Shown here: positions 34,078 through 43,381 of the stretch, piece by piece | How positions within the stretch are numbered: position 1 is the stretch's first letter | Layout: every line of letters starts with the position of its first letter | Source: UBA7803 sp041690675 | GTDB taxonomy: Bacteria; Pseudomonadota; Gammaproteobacteria; Pseudomonadales; Azotimanducaceae | Reading direction: 5' to 3' | Assembly: GCA_041690675.1 (NCBI GenBank) | Contig: JAWLGU010000007.1 | Coordinates: 1-64,000 of the forward strand | DNA length: 64,000 bases | Position numbers and translations under genes: made by a program | The notes under the pieces: generated by a model | The model's database searches: none | What the model saw: the letters and a program-made list of their open reading frames with translations, nothing else | What the model was told of the DNA's origin: nothing

Positions 34078-36462
34078 TTACGAAGCGCCCGCATCGTGCC
34101 CGGGGCCCGGCGACAGCTCCACCACGGCGGCCTCCTCCTCGAGCTCGGCCATGGCTTCGTCGGCCGTTCTGCGCAGCAGCTCGCGTTCCTCCTCGCTCAC
34201 CGCGCGCGGCGAGGCGTCGATGACGCACAGCGAACCGATTGCATGGCCGTTCCGGCTCCGCAACGGCGCGCCCGCGTAGAAACGGATGCCGTGCTCGAGC
34301 AGGAACGGGTTCCCGGCGAAGCGGGGGTCCTTCAACACGTCCTCGATGACCATGATGTCGTTCTCGGCCACGACGTGGCCGCAGATCGAGGTGTCGCGCG
34401 GGCTGCTGCCAGCCTGGGCGAGGTCCTCCGGCAGCCCCACCTGGCCGCCGAAGTGCTGGCTGTCCTCGTCGATCAGGTTGAACAGGGCGATGGGGACGTC
34501 GAACGCCTTGGCCAGACGCTTCGTGTAGTGCTCCAAGCGCTCGTCGCTCGCCTCCAGCGCCCGCAGCCGCCGCAGCTCGTCGAGCCGCGCCGTCTCGTCC
34601 GGCGGGATGGGGGCGGGCACGTATCCCGGCGACGGCGCGGTAGCCGCCTCCACCCCCTTCACGGCCTCCCGCAGGCCGCGCACGACTCTGGCTCCCTCGG
34701 GCAGGGTACCGAGGGACTCGGCACTGGACTCGGAGGATCGCCACATGCCGACGAGCACGGGCACCTCGGGCGCGTGCCGGACCAGCCGGCGCACCGTGGG
34801 CTTCACCCGCGAGGAGCGTCCAGGCTCGAGGTAGGAAAGGCAGACCACGTCGACGCCCCCCAGACCCGCGGCCGGCAGATGCTCGGATGACAGGGCATCG
34901 GCGTTGAGGATCCGCACCGCATAACCTCGGCGTTCGAGGAGCTGGCCGAGCATGGCGGCAACGGCCAGGTCGAGCGCGGACCGGCCCGCCGCGCAGATCA
35001 CCGAGCCCCGCTCGCCCTGGGGTGCCTCCCCCTGCTCCAACCCGGCGGCTACCGGCTCGTCGCGGTCCGCCAGCTCGCCGATCAGCTCCAGCACCGTGCG
35101 CATCACGGCCAACCGGCGCTCCGGGCTCAATCCCTGCCGGGCATCGTCGGCGGCGGCATTGCGGAGCGCCGGCAGGGCGATGTCGTCGTAGAGATCCAGG
35201 AAGCTGTGCTCGTCGAGGTAGTCTTCGGCAATGACCGTGCTCTCGCCCGCGTCGCCGGCCAGCAGGCGCTGGTACAACCGCTCCGGAAGCGAGAGCGCCG
35301 GAGCCCGCCCCAGCAGCACGTCGAGAAACGCGAGCTGGGGAAAGTACCGTCCCGCCACCGCCAGGCACACCGTCAATGGGGTGGCGAGAAGCAGCCCCAC
35401 GGGCCCCCAGAGCGCGGTCCAGAAGATGGCGGCGAAGATGATGGCCACCGCCGACATGCTGGTGCTGGCCCCGTACAGCCAGGGCTCGATGAAGTTGTTG
35501 CTGATGAGCTCCAAGGCCAGGATCAGACCCAGGGTCAGCAACAGCGTGCTCCAGCCCGGATCCACGGCCACGGCCAGCAGCAGCGGGAACGCGGCTGAGA
35601 GAAACGGCCCCAGATACGGGATGAATCGCAGCATCACTGCGAGCACCGCCCACAGGAGCGCATTCGGAATGCCGATGAAGTACAGGCCGATGCCGAACGG
35701 GACCCCGTAGGTCACGTTCACCACGAGCTGCATCAACAAGTACTGGCTGACCCGGGTCCCGGCCTCGTCCAGCACATCGGTGGTCACGTTCATGTTCGAG
35801 CCGAGCAGGCGGATGACCCGATTGCGCAGGTCCTCCCGCTCCAGCAGCATGAAGATCACCAGCACGACCACGATGCCGGCCTTGCCGATGGGGCCGAGCA
35901 GCGGCGCGGCGAGCTGCGAGATCACCTGGTAAACCGACAGTGGCGGCTCCTGCACCTGCACCACGGGAACCTCGGGTGGGGGAGCATCCGGGTCCGGTTC
36001 CGTCGCCTCGGCGCGCAGGGTCTCGAACATGTCGGACAGGCGGTCCAGCACGCCGCCGCTGGGGGCCGCATCCTGCACGCTCTCCAGCTTGGCGAGAATG
36101 TTCGACTGGTAGGAAGGCAGCTCCGCCGCGAGCTGCACGGCCTGCACCCCGAGCAGGAGCGCCAGCGCCCCCACCACCAGAAACGCAAGCAGCGCGATCA
36201 GCAGCACCGCCAGCACCCGGGGCACGCCTACCCGTTGCAACCGCGTCACCAGAGGCGCCAGAAGAAAGCTCAGCAGAATCGCGATAGCCAAGGGGATCAG
36301 CACGTCGCGGCCGACGTAGAGAACGGCGACGACGAGGGTGACGCCTATGGCGAAACCGAGCCGGGAGGAGGCGGGGCGGCCCTCGCCCTTACCCCCCGCC
36401 GCCTGGGGCGGGCTGCGGCCCACGGCCTCTGATCTCTGGCTGCGAGTATCGGGGTTGGCCAC
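34078..36462 (-). CDS. AI-2E-family permease fused to a cytoplasmic sensor module with a GAF domain
   Basis: This 794-residue protein has three parts. Residues about 35-375 are an AI-2E/PerM permease with seven to eight membrane helices (LFLSFLLAPLVTRLQRVGV-like segment; NNFIEPWLYGASTSMS and WGPVGLLLATPLT motifs are diagnostic). Residues about 480-600 resemble a cobalamin-binding-like Rossmann module (VICAAGRSALDLAVAAMLG, VDVVCLSYLEPGR). Residues about 640-785 are a GAF domain (FDVPIALFNLIDEDSQ, SICGHVVAENDIMVIED, FYAGAPLRSRNGHAIGSLCVID). The start is GTG 36462. PerM-type proteins move small molecules or ions; the C-terminal modules suggest ligand or redox sensing linked to transport. The B12-like match is weak, and no His ligand was identified. 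Confidence 0.88.
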   Translation of the reverse strand: MANPDTRSQRSEAVGRSPPQAAGGKGEGRPASSRLGFAIGVTLVVAVLYVGRDVLIPLAIAILLSFLLAPLVTRLQRVGVPRVLAVLLIALLAFLVVGALALLLGVQAVQLAAELPSYQSNILAKLESVQDAAPSGGVLDRLSDMFETLRAEATEPDPDAPPPEVPVVQVQEPPLSVYQVISQLAAPLLGPIGKAGIVVVLVIFMLLEREDLRNRVIRLLGSNMNVTTDVLDEAGTRVSQYLLMQLVVNVTYGVPFGIGLYFIGIPNALLWAVLAVMLRFIPYLGPFLSAAFPLLLAVAVDPGWSTLLLTLGLILALELISNNFIEPWLYGASTSMSAVAIIFAAIFWTALWGPVGLLLATPLTVCLAVAGRYFPQLAFLDVLLGRAPALSLPERLYQRLLAGDAGESTVIAEDYLDEHSFLDLYDDIALPALRNAAADDARQGLSPERRLAVMRTVLELIGELADRDEPVAAGLEQGEAPQGERGSVICAAGRSALDLAVAAMLGQLLERRGYAVRILNADALSSEHLPAAGLGGVDVVCLSYLEPGRSSRVKPTVRRLVRHAPEVPVLVGMWRSSESSAESLGTLPEGARVVRGLREAVKGVEAATAPSPGYVPAPIPPDETARLDELRRLRALEASDERLEHYTKRLAKAFDVPIALFNLIDEDSQHFGGQVGLPEDLAQAGSSPRDTSICGHVVAENDIMVIEDVLKDPRFAGNPFLLEHGIRFYAGAPLRSRNGHAIGSLCVIDASPRAVSEEERELLRRTADEAMAELEEEAAVVELSPGPGHDAGAS

Positions 36463-36538
36463 CGCAGGCGCGCCTGAGGAGTGCTGTGGCGCGGGTGATG
36501 CACACCCCGTGCCGAGCCGCCCGAGGGTGCCTGTTCCC

Positions 36539-37756
36539 TCAGCCGGCCGTGGCGGTCGCCGGCTCGGCCAGCAACCGGCGCACGTTCCACAATTTCGTCC
36601 GGGTCAGCAGCAGAAGCAGCACCAGCGCCATGCCGATCACGGGCACCAGCACCGCATCGTGCGGACCGAACTGCCCCACGCACCAGCCGAGGCCGATGCT
36701 GCCGATGGGCATGCCGCCCATCATGCCGAGGGAGTACACGGACATCAGCCGCGCCCGATGACTCTCGGGTGACGCCTCCTGCACGATGGCCCGGGGCATG
36801 GTCATGCTGATACCGCCGCACATGCCCCAGAGATACACCACCACGAAGAAGCCCCACATGGGCAGCTCGAAGTGCAGCAACGACAGCAGCGCGGCGCTGA
36901 CGCTGCCGCCGATGAGCAGCGCCCGCCCCGGCCGGTCTACGCCGCCCCGGCGCATCAGCCATAGGATGGTGGTGCAGGTGCCGCCCATGTTCGCCACGAA
37001 CGCCAGGGCGATCCCGCCCGAGCTGCCCTGATAGATGTCCCGCACCATCAGCGGCAGGATCACCATGAAGGTCCCGGCGAAGAAGATGCCCACCGCGAAC
37101 GTCAGGAGTATGGCCGGCCGGATGGCCTCGGACCGCCAGGCCAGGGAGACCCCTTCGGCGATCTCCCGCAGGGGGTGACGGCGCGGCCGCGGCGACGCCG
37201 GCGGCAACGCCGGGATTCGCCGGGTGGCGACGGCCGAGCCCAGCATGAACACGGCCTGGATGCCCATGAGCACGGCGGGCCCCAGGGTATCGGCGGTGGA
37301 TCCCATGCCGAAGCCGATGATCTGCATGGCGAACTGCACCCCCACCGCCAGGGTCACCACCCGCTGGATCTCGGGCCCGGCCACGCGGTTGAGGAGCGCA
37401 TCCCGGGCAGGCTGGGCGAAGGCGGCGAAACAGCCGCCGACGAAGGCCCAGCCGAGCAGCACCTCGTAGACCACCAGATCGCCCAGCACGAGCGCCAGCA
37501 TGATCAGGGGCGGAGCCACCATGCCGAGCTGCAGCCCGAACAGAAGCCGGCGCTGGTCGACCCGGTCGCCGATGAGGCCGCCCCAGAGAATCAGCAGCAG
37601 CATGGGGAGCTGGCTGGCGGTCTGCGCCAGGCCCAGCCGGGCCGGCGTCTCGTGCAGATACACCGCCACCAGCCAGGGAAACAGCACCATCTGAATACCG
37701 CCCGGAACGAGGAAGCTGGCGGTGCTGACCAGGTACCAGCGCAGCCCCCGGCTCAT
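36539..37756 (-). CDS. Major facilitator superfamily transporter
   Basis: This 405-residue protein has 12 predicted helices. It starts at ATG 37756 and shows the conserved MFS loops GDRVDQRRLL (helix 2-3) and a weaker central loop RIPALPPASPRPRRHPLREI (residue about 190). A Gly-rich helix pattern (GMMGGMPIGSIGLGWCVG) is seen at the C-terminal half. The family (TMEM180-like/enterobactin exporter EntS type) often exports small molecules. The stop is 76 bases before the AI-2E start, so the two might be linked, but no shared function is evident. It is divergent from the CaiB gene. Confidence 0.85.
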   Translation of the reverse strand: MSRGLRWYLVSTASFLVPGGIQMVLFPWLVAVYLHETPARLGLAQTASQLPMLLLILWGGLIGDRVDQRRLLFGLQLGMVAPPLIMLALVLGDLVVYEVLLGWAFVGGCFAAFAQPARDALLNRVAGPEIQRVVTLAVGVQFAMQIIGFGMGSTADTLGPAVLMGIQAVFMLGSAVATRRIPALPPASPRPRRHPLREIAEGVSLAWRSEAIRPAILLTFAVGIFFAGTFMVILPLMVRDIYQGSSGGIALAFVANMGGTCTTILWLMRRGGVDRPGRALLIGGSVSAALLSLLHFELPMWGFFVVVYLWGMCGGISMTMPRAIVQEASPESHRARLMSVYSLGMMGGMPIGSIGLGWCVGQFGPHDAVLVPVIGMALVLLLLLTRTKLWNVRRLLAEPATATAG

Positions 37757-37916
37757 GAGGCGCCGGGTCGGCGGGGCGGCGATGACGTTTTTCTCGGCAC
37801 CTTCGAATGGTAGAGGAAGCGGATTCCGCTGAACACGGTGCCGGTCCCGGCGGCGCGGGCCAGGGGCCGGTGCCCTATACTGGCGATCCGCCTACGGGCA
37901 ACGGCAGGGGGAGGAG

Positions 37917-40304
37917 ATGACGCGGGCACTCGCGGACCTTCGGGTTCTGGATCTGACCAGCGGTCCCGCCGGCGGTATCGCCACCATGATTCTGGCCGAC
38001 TTCGGGGCCGAGGTGCTCAGCATCGAGCGACCGTTCGAGGACCCTCTGGCGGCCCTGCCGGCCGCGCCCATGTGGCGCCGGGGCAAGCGCACCCTGGCCC
38101 TGGATCTCGACAGCCAGGCGGGGCTCGAGGCGCTGCACGAGCTCGCGGCCGGCGCCGACGTGCTGGTCTGCAGCTGGCGCAGCAGCGCCCTCGCGCGCAA
38201 AGGCCTCGACTTCGACACGCTGCAGCCAAGGCATCCGCACCTGGTGTTCTGCCACATCAGCGGCTTCGGCAGCCGCGGCCCTCTCGCCGACTGTCCGGGC
38301 TACGAGCACGTGGTGGCCGCCAGCACGGGGCGGATGCGGCTGTTCAGCGGCATCGTGGATCGCGACGGCCCGGTGTTCTCGGCCCTGCAGGTGGGGGTTC
38401 ACGCCAGCGCCCAGACCGCGGCGGCGGGAATTCTGGCGGCGCTGTTCGCCCGCGCCGCCGACGGCGCGGGCCGCCTGGTGGAAACGAGCCTGCTCCAGGC
38501 CCTGCTCGCCTACGAGCAGGGCGCCATGCTCGGCGCTCAGGTGCGCGAGCGTCTCGGCGATATGGCGAGCGCCCTGCAGCCCGCCACGCCGGAGCCACCG
38601 CTGCCCGCCCTGTACTACCACCCCGCCCAGGCGGGCGACGGCCGCTGGCTGCAGTTCGGCAACCTGCTGCCCCATCTGTTCGAGAACTTCCTCATCGCCA
38701 CCGATCTGGTGGACGTCCTGGCCGACCCGGAGTTCGACGCGGCCCAGATCAAGCTGCCCGAGGAGAAGCAGGAAGCCTTCCGCGAACGGATGCTGCGCCG
38801 TATCCAGTCCCGCCCGGCGGCGGACTGGCTGGCGGACTTCGTCGCCAACGGCAGCATCGCCGCCACCGCCTATCAGACCACCCAGCAGGCCCTCGCCGAT
38901 CCCGACATCGTGGCCAACGGCCACGCGGTGAGCCGTCCCGGCGGCGCCGTGCAACTCGGTCCGGTGGCGCGGCTCACCCGCACTCCCGGAGCACCCGGGC
39001 CGAATGCCGCTCCGGACGACGGGCTGGCGTCACGCTGGCGAGCCACCCCGCGGCCGCCGCCGCAGCGGGCGAAATCCCCGGGGCCGCCGCTGGCCGGGGT
39101 GAAGGTGGTGGAGATCGCCACCATCATCGCCGCGCCCCTCGGCGCATCGTTCCTCGCCGACATGGGCGCCGACGTGATCAAGGTGGAGCCGGTGGGAGGC
39201 GACCCCTACCGCGGTCTCGCCGCCGGCACCGGCGCAGCCCGGGTCAACGCCGGCAAGCGGAGCATCAGCGTCGATCTGAAGTCGCGCGAGGGCCGGGAGA
39301 TCGTCATGGGCCTGGTCGCCGAGGCCGACGTGCTCATTCACAACTTCCGTCCCGGGGTGCCGGAGCGCCTGGGCATCGACTACGAGCAGGTGGCCGCCGG
39401 CAACCCGGACATCGTCTACCTGCAATGCAACGGCTACGGCCCGGACGGCCCGGGGGCGGAGCGGCCGAGCACCCACCCGATTCCCGGCGCGGCCATGGGC
39501 GGCGTGCTCTACCAGCTCGGCGAGCGGGTCCCGGACACGCCGCAGGACATGGACGGCCTCCGGCTGTGGACGCGGCGCCTGATGCGCGCCAACGAGGTCA
39601 ACCCGGACCCCAACACCGCACTGGTGGTGACCACGGCGGTGATGCTCGGCCTGGCCGCCCGGCAGCGCACGGGCCACGGCCAACGCGTGCTGGTGGACAT
39701 GTTCGGCGCCAACGCCTACGCGAACCACGACGACTTTCTCGCCTACCCGGGCAAGCGCGACCGGGCGCTGCCTGACGAAAAGCTGCTTGGGCTCTCGGCG
39801 ACCTACCGGCTGTACCGCTGTGCGGGGGATCAGTGGGTCTTCCTCGCGCTGACGAACGAACGGGAGCGACGGCGGTTCATGGAGGCGCTGGCTGGCGCGG
39901 GCCATGCGGCGCCGACCCTCGAGCAACTGACCGCCGGCGATGCGGACGCCGGCGCCGCCCTGGAGGCGCTGTTCGTCACCCGGGATGCGGATCATTGGCA
40001 GCGCCTGCTCTCCGGCGCCGGAGTCGGCTGCGTGCGCGCCGACCGCTACCTGCCGAGCGAGTTCTGGCTCGAGGACCCACAGCCCCGGGCGATGGGCCTC
40101 ACCAGCGAGTCGAATCATCCCGCCTGGGGCGGCTACCGGCGCCATGGTCCGATGGTGCGCATCGACGGACAACAACCGGCGCTGGACGGGCCGCCGCTGG
40201 CGGGGCAGCACAACGAAGCGGTGCTGAACGAGCTGGGCTACGGTGCGGACGACATCGCGCGGCTGATCGAGCAGGGGGTTCTCTGGCGCGAGCCTGCGCC
40301 ATGA
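37917..40304 (+). CDS. Tandem two-domain CaiB/BaiF-family CoA-transferase
   Basis: This 795-residue protein has two full CoA-transferase family III domains, about 1-385 and 395-795. ATG 37917 is preceded by GGGGGAGGAG. Each has the DLTSGPAGGIATMILADFG / ATIIAAPLGASFLADMGADV start and the AGILAALFARAADGAGRL or LGLAARQRTGHGQRVLVD helix. The catalytic Asp, ten residues before that helix in characterised members, is present in the second domain (D564 in NPDPNTALV) but is Val in the first, so only the C-terminal half should carry the acyl-enzyme Asp. Such fusions include the DMSP enzyme DddD and other uncharacterised proteins; no DMSP-type transporter or partner is nearby. The substrate is unknown. 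Confidence 0.88.
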   Translation: MTRALADLRVLDLTSGPAGGIATMILADFGAEVLSIERPFEDPLAALPAAPMWRRGKRTLALDLDSQAGLEALHELAAGADVLVCSWRSSALARKGLDFDTLQPRHPHLVFCHISGFGSRGPLADCPGYEHVVAASTGRMRLFSGIVDRDGPVFSALQVGVHASAQTAAAGILAALFARAADGAGRLVETSLLQALLAYEQGAMLGAQVRERLGDMASALQPATPEPPLPALYYHPAQAGDGRWLQFGNLLPHLFENFLIATDLVDVLADPEFDAAQIKLPEEKQEAFRERMLRRIQSRPAADWLADFVANGSIAATAYQTTQQALADPDIVANGHAVSRPGGAVQLGPVARLTRTPGAPGPNAAPDDGLASRWRATPRPPPQRAKSPGPPLAGVKVVEIATIIAAPLGASFLADMGADVIKVEPVGGDPYRGLAAGTGAARVNAGKRSISVDLKSREGREIVMGLVAEADVLIHNFRPGVPERLGIDYEQVAAGNPDIVYLQCNGYGPDGPGAERPSTHPIPGAAMGGVLYQLGERVPDTPQDMDGLRLWTRRLMRANEVNPDPNTALVVTTAVMLGLAARQRTGHGQRVLVDMFGANAYANHDDFLAYPGKRDRALPDEKLLGLSATYRLYRCAGDQWVFLALTNERERRRFMEALAGAGHAAPTLEQLTAGDADAGAALEALFVTRDADHWQRLLSGAGVGCVRADRYLPSEFWLEDPQPRAMGLTSESNHPAWGGYRRHGPMVRIDGQQPALDGPPLAGQHNEAVLNELGYGADDIARLIEQGVLWREPAP

Positions 40305-40326
40305 ACCCACTCTTCCGGCGTGGCGC

Positions 40327-41478
40327 TCAAGAACCCGAGACTTCCGCCAGCGAGGCGTAGGCCGCCTGCAGAATGCTGAAGCCACGCCGGTCGCCCAGCA
40401 GATCCCCTTCCATCCGGTTCATCACGTAGGACACGCACAGGCGGGCATCCTGGTCCACCACCACCGTGGACCCGCCCCAGCCACCCCAGTAGGCGATGTG
40501 CTCGTTGGGGCCCATCGGCATGAGGTCGCTGGTGAGCCCGTAGCCCATGCCGAAGCGGATGGGCACGCCCAGGACCAGATCGGGTCCGAACGTCTGCTCC
40601 TCGAACACCCGGCGTGCCCCGGCCTCGCTCAGCAGATTCACCCCGAAGGCCGAGCCTCCGTTGGCCACGATGCTCTGCACCTTCACGATGGAGCGCGCGT
40701 TGCCGTGACCGTTGGCCGCCGGGATCTCCGCCAGCCGCCAGCCGTCGCCGGCGGCGGCCTTGGCGGTGACCGGCGGGTTGCGGAACGTGCGGGCGGCGAT
40801 GGAATCCGCCGCCGCCTCACCCGCGGGCGCGCTCTTCGGCGGGATCAGCTCGGCGATGCGCGGGAAGTGCTCCCGCGGCGTGCCGATGTGGAAGTCCGCG
40901 CCGAGCGGCTCGGCGATCTCGCTGCGAAAAAAGCCGCCGAGGGATTGACCCGTGACCCGGCGCACCACCTCGCCGATCAGGTGCCCCTGGGTCACCGCGT
41001 GATAACCGCTCGCGGTGCCCGGCTCCCACCAGGGGGCCTGGCGGGCCAGGGCCGAGGTCATCTTCTCCCAGTCGTAGACGTCCTCCTCGGTCATGGGTTC
41101 GTCCATGCCGGAGAGTCCCGCGCTGTGACTCAGGAAATGCCGCACCTCCACCCCCGCCTTGCCGTTCTGCGCGAACTCCGGCCAGTACCGCGCCGCCGGC
41201 GCGTGGAGGTCCACCTCGCCGCGGTCGGCGAGCAGCAACAGGCACAGCGCCGCCATGGTCTTGGTGGAGGAATAGACGTTGACGATGGTGTCCTCTTCCC
41301 ACGGCTCCGTCTGTGCCCGGTCCCGGTGGCCGCCCCAGAGATCCACCACCAGCTCGCCCTGGTAGCTGACCGCCACGCTGGCGCCCACGTCACCGCGCTC
41401 GGCGAAGTTCTCGGCGAACGCCTCGCGCACCGGAGCGAAGTCGTCGTGGCAGGTACCGTGAATCTGCGTCATCGTCAT
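40327..41478 (-). CDS. Serine hydrolase of the beta-lactamase/esterase class C fold
   Basis: This 383-residue protein starts at ATG 41478 (GAGG upstream). The nucleophile motif SxxK is present in NVYSSTKTMAAL (about 75), and the family Tyr motif YHA lies in ASGYHAVTQG. HFLSHSAGLSG and GGWGGSTVVVDQ replace the KTG-type segment. No signal peptide is seen, so it is probably a cytoplasmic esterase or amidase rather than a beta-lactamase. It is convergent with the CaiB gene (22 bases) and divergent from the small two-helix membrane protein. Confidence 0.9.
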   Translation of the reverse strand: MTMTQIHGTCHDDFAPVREAFAENFAERGDVGASVAVSYQGELVVDLWGGHRDRAQTEPWEEDTIVNVYSSTKTMAALCLLLLADRGEVDLHAPAARYWPEFAQNGKAGVEVRHFLSHSAGLSGMDEPMTEEDVYDWEKMTSALARQAPWWEPGTASGYHAVTQGHLIGEVVRRVTGQSLGGFFRSEIAEPLGADFHIGTPREHFPRIAELIPPKSAPAGEAAADSIAARTFRNPPVTAKAAAGDGWRLAEIPAANGHGNARSIVKVQSIVANGGSAFGVNLLSEAGARRVFEEQTFGPDLVLGVPIRFGMGYGLTSDLMPMGPNEHIAYWGGWGGSTVVVDQDARLCVSYVMNRMEGDLLGDRRGFSILQAAYASLAEVSGS

Positions 41479-41634
41479 GTTCCTCGAGAGGCTCCCCGCA
41501 GGGAGTATACCCTGCCGGTAGGCGGCCGCCCGTGCCGGCGCGGCGGCCGATCCGCTCTCGCGCGTTGCCCTTCGCCGCCCGGTTGTGCCAGAGTGACTCG
41601 GTCTCCTTGCGGTCAGCAGCGAAGGGAGCCGAGC

Positions 41635-42108
41635 ATGCTGGAACCATCGCAACGCGCCGCCGACGCGGCGCCCGGCCGGTTCGACGGAGCAAGCGCCCGC
41701 AGCATCCTGGAGCGGGCGGCCGAAGAGCAGCAGCGCCTCGACAACGCCCTGGCCGACTCCTACTCCATGGAGGAGCTCCAGGAGATGGCGGCGGAGCTTC
41801 GAATTTCCCCCGGCGCGCTGCAGAGGGCCATCACGGCACACCAGCGCGAACGAACGTCTGCCGGCGACGGTGCCGGGACCCGAGGTGCCGCTCCGGGGCA
41901 TGCACGGGGACGTGCCGCGCTCGACCGCTGGACGCCCACCGGTTGGTCGCCGGGGTTCAGGAACGCGGTGGTGGCCGGCAGCGGATTCGTCGCGCTCACG
42001 GCGGCCCTGCTGTCGCTGTGGGCCCTCGCCCCGACCATCTTCTGGGTGACCCTGCTCTCCCTGGCGGCCGTGTCGCTGCTGGTTCTGCTCGGCGGCGCGC
42101 CCGGCTGA
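41635..42108 (+). CDS. Small membrane protein with N-terminal helical repeat-like domain
   Basis: This 157-residue protein starts at ATG 41635 (GAAGGGAG upstream). The N-terminal half is charged and helical (SARSILERAAEEQQRLD, SMEELQEMAAELRISPGALQRAI), a pattern that recurs in 2TM-domain proteins. Two membrane helices (VVAGSGFVALTAALLSLWAL and TIFWVTLLSLAAVSLLVLLG) form the C-terminal third. The function is unknown. It is followed 16 bases on by the GNAT gene, so the two are likely co-transcribed. Confidence 0.72.
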   Translation: MLEPSQRAADAAPGRFDGASARSILERAAEEQQRLDNALADSYSMEELQEMAAELRISPGALQRAITAHQRERTSAGDGAGTRGAAPGHARGRAALDRWTPTGWSPGFRNAVVAGSGFVALTAALLSLWALAPTIFWVTLLSLAAVSLLVLLGGAPG

Positions 42109-42124
42109 TGCCAGGGACACCGCC

Positions 42125-42640
42125 ATGAGCGACCTGCACATCCGCTGCGCCACCGCCGCGGACGCCCCGGCGCTCCACGCCATCTACGCCCCCATCGTCG
42201 AGCACACGGCCATCTCCTTCGAGCTCACCGTGCCCAGCGTGGAAGAGTTCGCGGGCCGCATCGACGCGGCCAACCGCAGCCACGCCTGGCTGCTGGCAGA
42301 GCGGGACGGCCGGCCCGTCGGTTACGCCTACGGCACGGCGCACCGGTCCCGGGCGGCCTACCGGTTCTCCACGGAAACCTCGGTGTACGTTCACGAGGAC
42401 GTCCGCGGTCAGGGGGTGGGCAGCAGCCTGTACCGGTCCCTGTTCGACGAGCTCGCCCGGCTCGGCTACTTTCACGCCTATGCCGGCATCACCGTCCCCA
42501 ACCCGGCGAGCGAGGCGGCCCACCGGCGTGCCGGGTTCGCCCACATCGGCACCTTTCCCCGGGTGGGCTTCAAGTTCGGACGCTGGCACGATGTCTCCTG
42601 GTGGCACCGGGTCCTGCGCGAGGGCGTACCCGGTGACTGA
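42125..42640 (+). CDS. GNAT-family N-acetyltransferase (phosphinothricin acetyltransferase-like)
   Basis: This 171-residue protein has the GNAT core: IRCATAADAPALHAIYAPIV at the start, a VGYAYGTAHRSRAAYRF strand, then the acetyl-CoA loop VYVHEDVRGQGVGSSLYR and the YAGITVPNPASEAAHRRAGF segment, which match the PAT/MnaT subgroup. These enzymes acetylate amino groups of small molecules such as phosphinothricin or methionine sulfone. It is cytoplasmic. It sits in a run of short plus-strand genes (41635-44278) that share no single pathway. Confidence 0.92.
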   Translation: MSDLHIRCATAADAPALHAIYAPIVEHTAISFELTVPSVEEFAGRIDAANRSHAWLLAERDGRPVGYAYGTAHRSRAAYRFSTETSVYVHEDVRGQGVGSSLYRSLFDELARLGYFHAYAGITVPNPASEAAHRRAGFAHIGTFPRVGFKFGRWHDVSWWHRVLREGVPGD

Positions 42641-42673
42641 CGCACCACCCCACCGTCACCGAGGAAGACATCC

Positions 42674-43354
42674 ATGTACGAGCTCCACATCGCCAACAAG
42701 AACTACTCCTCGTGGTCCCTGCGCCCGTGGGTGCTGATGCGCGCCCTCGACATCCCGTTCGAGGAGCGCATCCACGCGTTCGGGGAAGGCTCCAACTGGG
42801 AGAAGTTCCGGGCGTTCTCGCCGAGCGGCCGTGTGCCGTGCCTGCACGACGGCGATACGGTGGTCTGGGATTCCCTGGCCATCGCCGAGTATCTCGGCGA
42901 GCGGCATCCGGGGGTCTGGCCCGAGGATGCACCGGCGCGCGCCTGGGCACGCTCTGCGGCCGCGGAGATGCACGCCGGGTTCGGTGAGCTGCGCACGCGC
43001 TGCTCCATGAGCTGCGGACAGCGGGTCGAGCTCGCGGAGCGGGGCCCGGCGCTGATGGCCGACGTGGCCCGCATCGACGAGCTGTGGAACGAGGGCCTGG
43101 CCCGCTTCGGCGGTCCGTACCTCGCCGGCAACGGCTTCACGGCCGTGGACGCCTTCTATGCCCCGGTGGTGTTCCGCGTGCAGACTTACGGCCTCCCGCT
43201 CAGCGAGCCGTCCCAGGCCTACGTCGAGCGCATGCTCGATCACCAGGCGATGCGCGAGTGGTACGACGCCGCGCTGGCGGAGACCTGGCGGGACGAAGCT
43301 CACGAGCTCGACATCCGCGCCGCCGGTACCGTCACCGCCGACTATCGCGCCTGA
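42674..43354 (+). CDS. Glutathione S-transferase
   Basis: This 226-residue protein starts at ATG 42674 (GAGGAAG upstream). The thioredoxin-like N-terminal domain (about 1-80) has YELHIANKNYSSWSLRPWV with a Ser-rich active-site loop and SPSGRVPCLHDGD. A helical C-terminal domain follows with CSMSCGQRVEL and FTAVDAFYAPVVFRVQTYG. The family conjugates or reduces substrates with glutathione in the cytoplasm. YSSWSLR is typical of a bacterial subgroup often called YfcF-like. The gene lies 33 bases after the GNAT gene and 27 before the ABM gene. Confidence 0.93.
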   Translation: MYELHIANKNYSSWSLRPWVLMRALDIPFEERIHAFGEGSNWEKFRAFSPSGRVPCLHDGDTVVWDSLAIAEYLGERHPGVWPEDAPARAWARSAAAEMHAGFGELRTRCSMSCGQRVELAERGPALMADVARIDELWNEGLARFGGPYLAGNGFTAVDAFYAPVVFRVQTYGLPLSEPSQAYVERMLDHQAMREWYDAALAETWRDEAHELDIRAAGTVTADYRA

Positions 43355-43381
43355 CCCCATCGCCCCAGTCCAGGAGGAACC

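Noticed and set aside
37917..40304. Naming the tandem CoA-transferase DddD
   Set aside because: The domain plan and Asp position fit, but no DMSP transporter, dehydrogenase or regulator of known ddd clusters is present, and other uncharacterised two-domain forms exist.
41479..41634. A sigma-54 promoter (CTGGCAC on the minus strand near 41585) for the serine hydrolase gene
   Set aside because: The base pair ten bases after GG is CG instead of GC, so the -12 element is missing.
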